Positions 9,228-18,299 of a stretch of DNA of 64,000 nt are shown here, one piece after another. The position numbers and the translations under genes were made by a program. This stretch comes from UBA1479 sp040216635 (lineage in GTDB: Bacteria > Pseudomonadota > Alphaproteobacteria > Rhodospirillales > Casp-alpha2). The first letter of the stretch is position 1. Each line of letters begins with the position of its first letter. The stretch lies in the NCBI GenBank assembly GCA_040216635.1, contig JAVJOU010000018.1, forward strand, positions 62,001 through 126,000. The letters run 5' to 3'. The notes beneath the pieces were generated by a model. That model made no database searches. It saw only the letters and a list, made by a program, of their open reading frames with translations, and had not been told where the DNA came from.

Positions 9228-10265
9228 ATGACCAACCCACGCTGGGTCAATCGGCCCGAGGGATCGAACTGGGGTGATTTCGGTCCCGACGATGAAAAAG
9301 GCCGCATGAACCTGCTGACGCCCGAGGTGGTGAAAAAGGGCGTGGCCGAGGTCAAGGAAGGCCTGACCTTCTGCCTGTCCATGCCGCTCGACATGCCGGG
9401 CGGCAATGCCGTCAATCCCAAGCGCCATCCGCCGGTCCTGCATCCGACCAAACAGGACGGGGCCGATTACTATAACTTTGTCTGGGACCGGCATTCCCTG
9501 CCGGGCTCGACCGACGTTTCGGCAGACGACCTGGTCGTCCTGCATACCCAGTATTCGACCCAATGGGATTCACTCGCCCATTTCGGCCAATTGTTCGATG
9601 CCGACGGCGACGGCGTGGCGGAGCCCTGTTATTACAACGGCTGGCGCGCCGGCGAGGATGTGCCTGACCCCCATGCCAACGGCGGCGACGGCCGCAACGT
9701 GGTCAAGACGCCGCGCCTGGGTATCGAAAAGATGGCCGAAAGCTGCGTCCAGGGCCGGGGCGTGATGATCGATCTGCACAGCCATTTCGGGGACGAGCGC
9801 GTCGCCGTCAACTACGCCATGCTGCGCGACGTCATGGACAAGGATGGGGTCACGGTCGAACAAGGGGACATGGTCCTGATCCATACCGGCTGGGACGACA
9901 TGATCCTGTCCATGAAGGGCGATCCCGACGCCAAAAAGCTGCATTCCAGCTGCGCCGTATTGGACGGCTGGGACGATGACCTGCTGCAATGGATCACCGA
10001 TTCCGGCCTGACGATTTTGGTGTCCGACAACATGGCGGTCGAAAACACGCATTACCCCGGCCACCCCGAGGACGATCATTGCCGCCTGCCGATCCACCGG
10101 CATTGTCTGTTCAAGATCGGCGTGCATTTGGGCGAAATCTGGTACCTGTCCGAATTGAAAAAGGCGCTGAAGGAACGGGGACGGTCGCGTTTCCTTTTGA
10201 CCGCGCCGCCGCTGCGCCTGCCGGGCAGCGTCGGCTCGCCGTCGACACCCGTCGCCACGATCTGA
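9228..10265 (+). CDS. cyclase family protein (kynurenine-formamidase fold)
   Basis: 345 residues. It belongs to the metal-dependent cyclase family (PF04199 type) that includes bacterial kynurenine formamidase and isatin hydrolase. The usual metal motif G-T-H-x-D-x3-H appears here as STQWDSLAHFG, a variant that keeps D and the last H. A further HCLFKIGVHLGE stretch near the end is also family-like. It is followed 13 bases later by a family III CoA-transferase gene and then a CoA lyase gene. This suggests a hydrolase that prepares an acid substrate for CoA activation and cleavage; the substrate is unknown. Confidence 0.82.
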   Translation: MTNPRWVNRPEGSNWGDFGPDDEKGRMNLLTPEVVKKGVAEVKEGLTFCLSMPLDMPGGNAVNPKRHPPVLHPTKQDGADYYNFVWDRHSLPGSTDVSADDLVVLHTQYSTQWDSLAHFGQLFDADGDGVAEPCYYNGWRAGEDVPDPHANGGDGRNVVKTPRLGIEKMAESCVQGRGVMIDLHSHFGDERVAVNYAMLRDVMDKDGVTVEQGDMVLIHTGWDDMILSMKGDPDAKKLHSSCAVLDGWDDDLLQWITDSGLTILVSDNMAVENTHYPGHPEDDHCRLPIHRHCLFKIGVHLGEIWYLSELKKALKERGRSRFLLTAPPLRLPGSVGSPSTPVATI

Positions 10266-10278
10266 CGGACGGCGGATC

Positions 10279-11550
10279 ATGACCAAGCCCACCCGCCCGG
10301 ATGCCAACAAGGTCGATATGTCGCAATTCGGCCTGCACCGGAAAGATTATCAGCCCGATGCCGCGGGCCCGCTTTCGGGCGTGCGCGTGGTCGACATGTC
10401 GCGCCTGGTCTGCGGGAATCTGCTGACCTTCAACCTGGGGGACATGGGGGCCGAGGTCATCAAGATCGAGCCCGCTGGCAAGGGCGATCCGCTGCGCTCC
10501 TGGGGCGACGGCGGCATCCAGGCGCAATGGAAGGTCTATGCCCGCAACAAGAAAAGCATGGCGCTGAACCTGCGCGATCCCCAGGCCATCGAGATCGTCA
10601 AGAAACTGGTCGCGGGCGCGCAAATCCTGGTCGAAGGATTCCGCCCCGGGCGGCTGGAAGAAATGGACCTGGCGCCCGAAACCCTGTGGCGGATCAATCC
10701 CAAGCTGGTGATCGTGCGTATTTCCGGCTATGGCCAGTCGGGGCCCTATAAGGACCGGCCCGGGTTCGGGTCCGTTGTTGAAAGCATGTCGGGCTTCGCG
10801 TCGCGCAACGGCTTCGCGGACCGGGAGCCTGTCTTGCCGCCCATGGCCCTGGCTGATTCGGTCGCGGGCCTGCAGGGCGCCTTCGCGACCATGGTGGCGC
10901 TGCGTGCCGCCGAGGCCGATGGCGGCAAGGGTCAGGTCGTCGACCTTGCCTTGCTGGAACCCCTTTACGGCATCATGGGACCGGAAGCCCTGGTCTATCA
11001 GCTGACGGGCCGCAGCCGCCCGCGCACGGGGTCGTCCTCGACCACGGCATCGCCGCGCAACGTATACGAAACCAGCGACGGCAAGTTCATCGGCATGTCG
11101 GCCTCGATCCAGACCATGGCCGAACGCGTGTTCCGCATGATCGGTCAGGAAGACCTGATCAAGCAGGAAGGCTTCCGCACCAATATGGAGCGTGTCACCA
11201 ACCGCCAGGAAGTTGACCGTATCGTCGGCGGCTGGATCAAGCAACACAGCCTGGCCGAGGTTCAGCGCATTTTCGAGGAACAGAGCATCACCGCGTCCCC
11301 GATCTATGAGCAGGAGGACATCCTGCGCGACGATCATTTCCGCGAGCGCGAAGTGATCATCGAGCTGCCCGACGAGGAATTGGGCACAATGCCCATGCAG
11401 AACGTCAGCCCGCGCCTGTCGGATACACCGGGCACGATCCGCACGCCGGCCCCGGCGCGGGGCGAACATTCCGTGGCGCTGTTGCGGGAACTGGGCCTGG
11501 ACGCCGACGAAATCGAAGATCTGAAGGAAAAGGGAGTTGTCGAAGGATGA
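10279..11550 (+). CDS. CaiB/BaiF (family III) CoA-transferase
   Basis: 423 residues. It shows the family III pattern: LSGVRVVDMSRLVCG near residue 32, GDMGAEVIKIE at 54-64, ILVEGFRPG at 116-124, and LADSVAGLQG with D193 in the place of the catalytic aspartate. It transfers CoA between carboxylic acids in the cytoplasm. Its last four bases overlap the start of the CoA lyase gene (ATGA), so transfer to a dicarboxylic or hydroxy acid followed by lyase cleavage is a reasonable inference. The actual acid is not identifiable. Confidence 0.92.
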   Translation: MTKPTRPDANKVDMSQFGLHRKDYQPDAAGPLSGVRVVDMSRLVCGNLLTFNLGDMGAEVIKIEPAGKGDPLRSWGDGGIQAQWKVYARNKKSMALNLRDPQAIEIVKKLVAGAQILVEGFRPGRLEEMDLAPETLWRINPKLVIVRISGYGQSGPYKDRPGFGSVVESMSGFASRNGFADREPVLPPMALADSVAGLQGAFATMVALRAAEADGGKGQVVDLALLEPLYGIMGPEALVYQLTGRSRPRTGSSSTTASPRNVYETSDGKFIGMSASIQTMAERVFRMIGQEDLIKQEGFRTNMERVTNRQEVDRIVGGWIKQHSLAEVQRIFEEQSITASPIYEQEDILRDDHFREREVIIELPDEELGTMPMQNVSPRLSDTPGTIRTPAPARGEHSVALLRELGLDADEIEDLKEKGVVEG

Positions 11551-12458
11551 CCGATAAAAATACCAACGGCGCGGATATGCCATTTGTCTGGCGTTCGCTT
11601 CTTTACGTGCCGGCCAACAATGAAAAGTTCGTGGCCAAGGCCCATACCCGGGGCGCCGATGCTATCATCCTGGACTTGGAAGACAGCGTTCCCGAAAGCG
11701 AACGCCCGCGTGCCCGCGACATGCTGGCCGATGCCGCCAAATCGGTTGCGCAATCGGGCGCCGACGTGGCGGTGCGCATCAACCGGCCGATCCGTCATAT
11801 GGTCAAGGATGTGGAGGCCGCCGTGCATGCCGGGGCCCAATGCCTGTTCGTGACCAAGGTCGACGGGGCCGGGCATTTGAAGCTTGTCGCCGAACTGGTC
11901 GAAGAGGTCGAGCGCGAAGCCGGCCGGCCTCATGGCTCGGTCAAGTTGGCGGCGATGGTCGAGACGGCGGATGCCTATTTCCGCGCCCATGCCATCGGCC
12001 GGGCGTCATCGCGACTGGTCGGCATGAACCTGGGCGGCGAGGACTTCGCCATGGAAATGGGCATGGTGCCGGATACGGATACCCTGCTGGTGCCTAAGCA
12101 GACCGTGATGATCGCGGCCAAGGCCGCGGGGCTGATGGCCATGGGGTTCATCGGCACGGTCGCCGATTACAACGATACCGAGGGCTTCCGCGCCGCCGTG
12201 CGCAAGTCGGTCAAGTTTGGCTTCGATTGCGCCAGCGTGATCCATCCGTCAGGCATTCCGGTCCTGAACGAGGAATTCACCCCGGCCGCGGACGCCGTCG
12301 ACCATGCCAAGCGCGTGATCGACGCCTATGCCGAGGCGCAAAAGGCCGGCAAGGGGGCAATCACCGTCGACGGCAAGATGATCGACGTGCCGATCGTGAT
12401 CCGCGCCGAACGTCTGTTGGCGCGGTCCGAGGCGATCAAGACCAGGGGAAACGGCTGA
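11547..12458 (+). CDS. HpcH/HpaI-CitE family CoA ester lyase
   Basis: 303 residues. The start WRSLLYVPANNEKFVAKA and the ILDLEDSVP motif at about 41-49 are typical of the citrate-lyase-beta/malyl-CoA lyase family (TIM barrel, Mg2+ bound). Members cleave malyl-, methylmalyl- or citramalyl-CoA to glyoxylate or pyruvate plus an acyl-CoA. It overlaps the CoA-transferase gene by 4 bases, supporting a two-step activation and cleavage route. Which hydroxyacyl-CoA is used cannot be read from the sequence. Confidence 0.9.
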   Translation: MTDKNTNGADMPFVWRSLLYVPANNEKFVAKAHTRGADAIILDLEDSVPESERPRARDMLADAAKSVAQSGADVAVRINRPIRHMVKDVEAAVHAGAQCLFVTKVDGAGHLKLVAELVEEVEREAGRPHGSVKLAAMVETADAYFRAHAIGRASSRLVGMNLGGEDFAMEMGMVPDTDTLLVPKQTVMIAAKAAGLMAMGFIGTVADYNDTEGFRAAVRKSVKFGFDCASVIHPSGIPVLNEEFTPAADAVDHAKRVIDAYAEAQKAGKGAITVDGKMIDVPIVIRAERLLARSEAIKTRGNG

Positions 12459-12473
12459 TTTATCGACCCGTGA

Positions 12474-13097
12474 CTAGAGCATTCCGGCGGTGGCGGCCAT
12501 GACCTGATTGCCGCCCCGCCAGATCATTTCCACGGCCACATAGGCGACGACGGCAAGGCCGATATAGGCAAGCCATTTGTGCTTTTCTAGAAGCGACGCG
12601 ACCCAGTTGGCGGCAAACGCCATCAGTAGGATCGACAAGACCAAGCCGAACACCAACATGCCGGGTGCCCCATGGGCGGCCCCGGCGACGGCGAGCACGT
12701 TGTCCAGCGACATGGTGACGTCGGCGATGATGATCGAGGTCACGGCGCTGCGCATGGTCTTGCCGTCGCCGCCTTCGGCGTCCGGGTCGGGCATTTCCAG
12801 GCTGCCGGCGCGGATTTCCTGCCACATCTTGTAAGCCACCCAAAGCAGCAATAGCCCGCCCGCCAAGGTCAGGCCGATGATCGACAGCAACTGATAGGTA
12901 ACGGAGGCGAAGATGATGCGCAGCACCGTCGCGACGATGATGCCGATGGCGATGGCCTTGCGGCGAAGGGCGACCGGTAGACCCGCTGCCGCCATACCGA
13001 TGATGATCGCGTTGTCGCCGGACATCACCAGATCGATGAAGATGATCGAGGTAAAGGCTTTGAAGTCGAAGTGAAGGAGAGGCTCGAGGAATTCCAC
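12474..13097 (-). CDS. TerC family integral membrane protein (YjbE type)
   Basis: 207 residues with about seven membrane helices. The two family motifs with paired acidic residues are visible: DLVMSGDNA near residue 22 and DVTMSLDNV near residue 126. TerC-family proteins are linked to metal (often manganese) efflux or loading of exported proteins. The 60-base gap upstream is too short for a yybP-ykoY-type riboswitch. It converges on the CoA lyase gene (15 bases between stops). Confidence 0.9.
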   Translation of the reverse strand: MEFLEPLLHFDFKAFTSIIFIDLVMSGDNAIIIGMAAAGLPVALRRKAIAIGIIVATVLRIIFASVTYQLLSIIGLTLAGGLLLLWVAYKMWQEIRAGSLEMPDPDAEGGDGKTMRSAVTSIIIADVTMSLDNVLAVAGAAHGAPGMLVFGLVLSILLMAFAANWVASLLEKHKWLAYIGLAVVAYVAVEMIWRGGNQVMAATAGML

Positions 13098-13122
13098 GGT
13101 GTGTTCTTTCTTATAGGCTGAT

Positions 13123-13138
13123 CCGCCGGGACCGGCGG
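13123..13138 (-). other. GC-rich inverted repeat between GMC and TerC genes
   Basis: CCGCCGG-GA-CCGGCGG is a perfect 7-base inverted repeat (a 6-bp stem with a 4-base loop as RNA) just after the GMC oxidoreductase stop codon. There is no T-run on the minus strand, so it may slow or protect the transcript rather than end it. Confidence 0.4.
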
Positions 13139-13157
13139 TTTGGGCGGGCAGGGGTGC

Positions 13158-14783
13158 TTAGCGATTGTCCTCGATGATCATGTCCGATGCCTTTTCGCCG
13201 ATCATGACGGCCGGCGCGTTGGTGTTTCCCGACGTGATGGTCGGCATGATCGAGGCATCCGCGACCCGAAGGCCGTGCACTCCCCGGACCCGCAGCCGGT
13301 CGTCGACGACGGCGGCGGGATCGCGGCCCATCTTACATGTCCCGACGGGATGATAAATGGTCTGTGCGATGCGCTGCGCGCCTTCCAGTAATTCATCGTC
13401 CGTTTGCGCGTCCGCACCGGGGCGGACTTCTTCCGCGACATAGGGGGCCAGGGTCTTGGTTTCGACCATCTTCCGGGTGAGTTTCAGGGAATCGATCGCC
13501 GTCCGGCGGTCCAGGTCGGTGCTCAGATAATTGGGCCGGATAAGGGGATGGGCGAAAGGATCGTTCGAGGCAAGGCGAATGTCCCCCCGGCTTTCCGGGC
13601 GCAGTTGACAGACGGACAGGGTAAAGGCGGAAAAGCGGTGTGTGCCTTCGCCGGGGCTGTCCGCACTCCAGGGCTGCACATGGTACTGGATGTCCGGTGT
13701 TTCCAGCTCGGGCCGGGTACGGGCAAAGATCGCGACCTGGCTGGCCCCCATGGTCAGGGGGCCTGAACGTTTAAACGCAAATTCCAGACCCATTAGAATC
13801 TTTTGGATCGGATTGCGGGCCTGATCGTTGAGCGTGATGGGCCGGTGCGTGCGGTAGATCGTGCGCAGTTGCAGATGATCCTGCAAATTCCTGCCCACGC
13901 CGGGCAGGTCGAGCTGCGCAGCAATGCCCATATCCTGCAGGTGCCGGGCCGGGCCGATGCCCGACAGCATGAGAATTTGCGGCGATCCGATGGCCCCGGC
14001 GGAAAGAATGATCTCCCCCCGGCAGGCGGCTTGTTGCGGTCTGCTTTTCTGATCAAAGGCGACGCCGGTGCAGCGCCCATCGGCGAATATAAGGTTGCGC
14101 ACCTGGGCATGGGTGCGGATGTCCAGATTGTCCCTGTTCTTGACGGGGTTCAGGTAGCCGACGGCGGTTGAACAGCGAAGTCCCTTGCGCGTCGTCAGCT
14201 GGAAATATCCGGCCCCTTCCTGGTCGTCACGGTTGAAGTCGTCCCGTTCGGGAATGCCGAGCTCGCCCGCCGCCTTGATGACCGCATCACAGATTTCACG
14301 CCGGACCCGCATGTCGGAAACGGCAAGGGGGCCGTCCGTGCCGTGGAAATCATCGGCGCCGCGTTCCTGATGTTCCGCCCGGCGGAAATAGGGCAGCACG
14401 TCTTCGAAGGACCAGCCGACATTGCCCAACTGCCGCCAGTGATTGAAGTCCTGCGGCTGGCCGCGCACGTACAGCAGGCCGTTGATGGAACTGGATCCGC
14501 CCAGGACCTTGCCGCGCGGCCAGTTGATGCTGCGACCGCCCAGGCCCGGGTCGGGTGCGGTTTTGAAGCACCAATCCGTGGTCGGGTTGTTGATGGTCTT
14601 GAAATAGCCGACCGGGATGTGAATCCAGGGATTGGTGTCTTTGCCGCCGGCTTCGAGCAGCAGAACCCGTTTGCTCGTATCGGCGCTCAGGCGGTTGGCG
14701 AGTACACAGCCGGCTGAGCCCGCACCGATCACGATGTAGTCGTAAACCGGCGCGCCGGTCAAAGAAGAAGAATCTGCATCCAT
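13158..14783 (-). CDS. GMC family FAD-dependent dehydrogenase (choline-dehydrogenase-like)
   Basis: 541 residues. The ADP-binding GxGxxG motif is at the N-terminus (YIVIGAGSAGCVLANRL, from about residue 16), followed by the GMC signatures GKVLGGSSSINGLLYVRG and SAGAIGSPQILMLSGIGP, and the C-terminal HPVGTCKMG with its catalytic histidine. It oxidises an alcohol using FAD. It is divergent from a TRAP transporter operon across a 226-base region with a direct repeat, so the transported compound is its likely substrate or precursor. A GMC-type isethionate dehydrogenase with a TRAP carrier is a known arrangement in sulfonate users, but choline-like or other alcohols are equally possible. Confidence 0.9.
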   Translation of the reverse strand: MDADSSSLTGAPVYDYIVIGAGSAGCVLANRLSADTSKRVLLLEAGGKDTNPWIHIPVGYFKTINNPTTDWCFKTAPDPGLGGRSINWPRGKVLGGSSSINGLLYVRGQPQDFNHWRQLGNVGWSFEDVLPYFRRAEHQERGADDFHGTDGPLAVSDMRVRREICDAVIKAAGELGIPERDDFNRDDQEGAGYFQLTTRKGLRCSTAVGYLNPVKNRDNLDIRTHAQVRNLIFADGRCTGVAFDQKSRPQQAACRGEIILSAGAIGSPQILMLSGIGPARHLQDMGIAAQLDLPGVGRNLQDHLQLRTIYRTHRPITLNDQARNPIQKILMGLEFAFKRSGPLTMGASQVAIFARTRPELETPDIQYHVQPWSADSPGEGTHRFSAFTLSVCQLRPESRGDIRLASNDPFAHPLIRPNYLSTDLDRRTAIDSLKLTRKMVETKTLAPYVAEEVRPGADAQTDDELLEGAQRIAQTIYHPVGTCKMGRDPAAVVDDRLRVRGVHGLRVADASIMPTITSGNTNAPAVMIGEKASDMIIEDNR

Positions 14784-14906
14784 GGTCAGAATATCGGGTC
14801 CGTAGGCAGTTGAAATTACTGGAATTTTGAATGTGACGGTTGCACCGGCAGGGTGCGTCGATGCGGTCGGTCACGAAATCATCGTTGCAGATAAATCTTA
14901 TGTTTG

Positions 14907-14939
14907 CAATAATGATACTAAGAAGTCTCAATAATGATA
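14907..14939. promoter_or_regulatory. direct repeat CAATAATGATA x2, candidate operator
   Basis: Two exact 11-base copies at 14907-14917 and 14929-14939, 22 bases apart (about two helical turns), lie in the AT-rich divergent region between the GMC gene and the TRAP gene dctP. The IclR regulator encoded at 18300 is the natural candidate to bind here. Confidence 0.5.
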
Positions 14940-15009
14940 ATTAAACATGACTTCGCAATGATCCTGGCGGCAATCGTGCATGGCAGGACCCATGTTTGGG
15001 AGTGGAAGC

Positions 15010-16125
15010 ATGAATAAATTCAAATCGTTATTTGCCGCGTTCGCCGTGCTGGCGATCGCGATGGCGGCGGTCATCGCACCCGCCACGGCGGAGGCCAAAA
15101 CGGTCAAGATCCGCGTTCAATCGGTGATTCCGTCCAAAGCCGACGAAGTCACCATGTTGAAGGATTTCGCCGCGAACGTGGCGGCCCTGACCAACAATGA
15201 AGTTCAGATCGAAGTTCTGCCCGCGGGCGCGGTCGTCGGCGTCAAGGAGACGTTGGAAGCCGTCGACAAGGGCTTGATCGAAGGCGGCTTCGCCTGGACC
15301 CATTATTGGTCCGGCTATCACCCGGCGGCCATGCTGTTCGGTTCGCCCGTTGCCGGTGCCGGCGTGGGCATGGACAACATCGCCTGGGTCAGCTGGTACC
15401 AGTACGGCGGCGGGCGCGCGCTTTATGAAGAGCTGTGGAAAGAAATGGGCATGAACATCAAGGGCTTCATGCTGCAGCCCGTGGGCCCGGAAGCTCTGGG
15501 TTGGTTCAAGGAGCCCATCAAGTCCATGGCCGACTTCCGTAAATACCGGTTCCGCACGCCTCCGGGGATCCCCGGCCAGACCTATAAGGACATCGGCGTT
15601 GCCTCGGTCGCCATGGGCGGCGGGGACATTCTGCCGGCCCTGGAAAAAGGCGTGATCGACGCCGCCGAATGGTGCTGCCCCAAGCCGGACATGGTGTTCG
15701 GTTTCCAGAAGGTGCTGAAGCACTACTATCTGCAGGGGCTGCATCAGGTGGTCGTCAACGCCGACATGTATCTGAACGGCGACGTCTGGAAAAGCCTGAC
15801 CCCGCATCAGCAGAAAGCCATGGAAATCGCGGCCGACGCGTCACTGTCCCGAGCCATGAGCTGGCGTATCTATGAGAACGGCAAGGCGCTGAAGGAATTG
15901 ACGGAAAAGCACGGCGTGCAGCTGCACGACACGCCCGCCGATTACTTCACGGAGTACATGGCCGCTGCCAAGAAGTCCCTCGAGAAGAATGCGGCGGAAA
16001 ACCCCTTCTTCAAGAAGGTTTGGGATTCTCAGAAAGACTTTGCCGATGTCGCGGTCCCGTTCTGGGCCGGGGCACAGATGTCGAACGCCAACCTCGGCAT
16101 GGCCTTCGCCAAAAGCAAGAAGTAG
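15010..16125 (+). CDS. dctP: TRAP transporter substrate-binding protein (DctP)
   Basis: 371 residues. A Sec signal peptide covers about 1-30 (Lys-rich start, hydrophobic AAFAVLAIAMAAVIAP, cleavage after ATAEA). The mature part is a DctP/TAXI-like periplasmic solute receptor; the RFRTPPGIPGQ region carries the arginine that usually binds the carboxylate, or sulfonate, of the ligand, and VIDAAEWCCPKPD is the family cofactor-pocket region. ATG 15010 has GGGAG seven bases upstream, whereas an earlier ATG at 14980 would hide the signal peptide. It starts the dctP-Q-M set. Confidence 0.92.
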   Translation: MNKFKSLFAAFAVLAIAMAAVIAPATAEAKTVKIRVQSVIPSKADEVTMLKDFAANVAALTNNEVQIEVLPAGAVVGVKETLEAVDKGLIEGGFAWTHYWSGYHPAAMLFGSPVAGAGVGMDNIAWVSWYQYGGGRALYEELWKEMGMNIKGFMLQPVGPEALGWFKEPIKSMADFRKYRFRTPPGIPGQTYKDIGVASVAMGGGDILPALEKGVIDAAEWCCPKPDMVFGFQKVLKHYYLQGLHQVVVNADMYLNGDVWKSLTPHQQKAMEIAADASLSRAMSWRIYENGKALKELTEKHGVQLHDTPADYFTEYMAAAKKSLEKNAAENPFFKKVWDSQKDFADVAVPFWAGAQMSNANLGMAFAKSKK

Positions 16126-16309
16126 TCTGATCCGACAAGTCTGAATGCTGCCGGAATTCCCGGGGGCGGGTGGTTGCCGCCTGTCCCCCGGGGTTCCCGG
16201 CGGTTTCTTTCCGCGGCCCCTGCCTGGGGCCGCCCGCCCGAAGTTTACCCGTCAATCACCTATATCCGGTCGACGGGACCCAAACGGACAACGGACAAAG
16301 ATTTATCCC

Positions 16310-16924
16310 ATGGCCGATCATGACACGACCCCCGGTGAACTGGATATCACCGACGAGTTGATCGCCGAACGGCGGGGTGACCCGTCCGGCAAAATGCCGG
16401 ACGACATGCCCCGCTGGATGGCGCGGACGATCACCGGTATCGACCGGTTCAGCCTGATCGTCGGAAACATCGTTTGCTGGCTGACCGTGCCGCTGTTCAT
16501 CGCCATGGTCTACGAGGTCGTCGCGCGCTACGCCTTTGTAGCACCCACTATGTGGGCCTATGACGTGTCGCGCATGCTCTACGGTGCCCTGTTCATGCTG
16601 GGTGCTGGTTATGCCCTGTCCAAGGGTGTGCATATCCGGGCTGATTTTTTGTACCGGCTGTGGCCGGAAAAGACCCAGGGGCGGATCGATCTGCTTCTGT
16701 ATTTGGTTCTCTATTTCCCCGGCATGCTGGTGTTCCTTTACATGGCGACGGATTTCGCCTCGCTGGCCTGGATGCGGGGCGAGAAAGGCATGGACACGGC
16801 CTGGATGCCGCACATGGGCCCGATCAAGACGGCGCTGCCCGTGGGCATCCTGCTGCTGATCATTCAAGGCATCTCGGAAACGCTGAAAAGCTACTACGCC
16901 GCGACTAAGGGAAGGTGGCCCTGA
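16310..16924 (+). CDS. dctQ: TRAP transporter small permease (DctQ)
   Basis: 204 residues from ATG 16310. A hydrophilic N-terminal stretch of about 45 residues precedes four membrane helices, the standard DctQ layout. Together with DctM it forms the sodium-coupled membrane part of the TRAP transporter. The 184-base gap after dctP is unusually long for a TRAP operon and G/C-rich, but no separate gene or clear terminator is visible in it. The C-terminus overlaps or abuts the DctM start. Confidence 0.88.
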   Translation: MADHDTTPGELDITDELIAERRGDPSGKMPDDMPRWMARTITGIDRFSLIVGNIVCWLTVPLFIAMVYEVVARYAFVAPTMWAYDVSRMLYGALFMLGAGYALSKGVHIRADFLYRLWPEKTQGRIDLLLYLVLYFPGMLVFLYMATDFASLAWMRGEKGMDTAWMPHMGPIKTALPVGILLLIIQGISETLKSYYAATKGRWP

Positions 16925-16926
16925 TA

Positions 16927-18246
16927 ATGGAAAATGAAATCCTGGGTCTCATCCTGATCGGGGTCATGCTGCTGGCGATCTTCGTCGGTTTCCCGATCTC
17001 CTTCACCCTGATCTTCCTCGGCTTCGTGTTCGGCTATCTGGGCTTCGGCCAGGTCGTGTTCTACCTGATGACCTTCCAGTTCTCGAACGTCATGCTGGAA
17101 CAGACATTGGCGGCCGTCCCTCTATTCATATTCATGGGGATATTAATGGAGCAGGCGGGTCTGATGGAGCGTCTGTTCTCCGCCGTGCAACTGATGCTGT
17201 CGCGCGTGCGTGGATCGCTGTACATCGCCGTGCTGTTCGTCTCGACCATCTTCGCCGCCGCCACGGGCATCGTCGGTGCTTCGGTCACGATCCTGGGCAT
17301 CATGGCGGCCAAGACCATGAACCGGTCCGGTTACGACGTGCGGCTTGCGGCCGGCACGATCACCGCCGGCGGCACGCTGGGCATTCTGATCCCGCCGTCG
17401 ATCATGTTGGTGGTCATGGGGCCGGTGCTGGAGGTGCCGGTCACGGACCTGTTCGCGGCCGCCATCATCCCCGGCGTGATGATGGCCTTTCTCTATGCCT
17501 GCTATGCCATCGGCCGCTGCATGATCAATCCGGAACTCGGGCCCGCCCTGCCGATTGAAGACCGCGCCGCGAACATGGGCGAGATCGTTCGCGAATTCGT
17601 TCTGGGCCTGGTTCCGCCGGCCCTGCTGGTGTTTTCGGCGCTGGGTTCCATCATGTTCGGACTGGCGACACCGACCGAAGGGGCCGGTTGCGGTGCGGCG
17701 GGTGCCTTGCTGCTGACGCTCGCCTATCGGCGCATGACCTATAAGAAATTCAAGGAAGCCTTGATCAAGACCCTGGAAATCTCGGCATTGATCCTGATCC
17801 TGGTGGCGGCCTCCAATTTCTTCGGGGCAGTGTTTTCGCGCCTCGGTACGCCGACCATGCTGACCGAGCTTCTGTTGGGCCTGGACCTGCCGCCCATGGT
17901 CATTCTGGTTATGATCATGGCCCTGATCTTCCTGTTGGGATGGCCGCTGGAATGGGTGCCGATCGTGCTGATCATCGTGCCGATCCTGCTGCCGCTGATC
18001 GAACAGCTTGGTTTCAATCTGGTATGGTTCGGCATCCTGGTTGCGGTCAACCTGCAGACCGCCTGGCTATCGCCACCGGTGGCGTTATCAGCCTACTTCC
18101 TGAAAGGCGTCGTTCCCGAATGGGATTTGAAGGACATCTACATCGGCATGATGCAGTTCATGGTGATCCAAATGATCGGACTGATCCTGATTATGGTCTT
18201 TCCCCAGATCGCGCTTTGGCTGCCCGAGGTGATATACGGGAAGTGA
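16927..18246 (+). CDS. dctM: TRAP transporter large permease (DctM)
   Basis: 439 residues with 11-12 membrane segments and the usual DctM features: AAVPLFIFMGILMEQAG in the N-terminal third, GGTLGILIPPSI around residue 155, and LATPTEGAGCGA in the second half. ATG 16927 is 3 bases after the DctQ stop and has AGGTGG eight bases upstream; a GTG at 16915 in the same frame is an alternative that overlaps dctQ by 10 bases. Confidence 0.93.
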   Translation: MENEILGLILIGVMLLAIFVGFPISFTLIFLGFVFGYLGFGQVVFYLMTFQFSNVMLEQTLAAVPLFIFMGILMEQAGLMERLFSAVQLMLSRVRGSLYIAVLFVSTIFAAATGIVGASVTILGIMAAKTMNRSGYDVRLAAGTITAGGTLGILIPPSIMLVVMGPVLEVPVTDLFAAAIIPGVMMAFLYACYAIGRCMINPELGPALPIEDRAANMGEIVREFVLGLVPPALLVFSALGSIMFGLATPTEGAGCGAAGALLLTLAYRRMTYKKFKEALIKTLEISALILILVAASNFFGAVFSRLGTPTMLTELLLGLDLPPMVILVMIMALIFLLGWPLEWVPIVLIIVPILLPLIEQLGFNLVWFGILVAVNLQTAWLSPPVALSAYFLKGVVPEWDLKDIYIGMMQFMVIQMIGLILIMVFPQIALWLPEVIYGK

Positions 18247-18299
18247 CGCGCGCCGGGCATGACGGTCGGTCGGGCGGAACGCAGGTGGTATGATCAGCT

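Noticed and set aside
10111..11583. 490-codon open frame opposite the CoA-transferase gene
   Set aside because: Antisense shadow of a gene with clear family motifs.
13098..13157. yybP-ykoY manganese riboswitch before the TerC gene
   Set aside because: The gap is 60 bases, too short for the aptamer plus expression platform.
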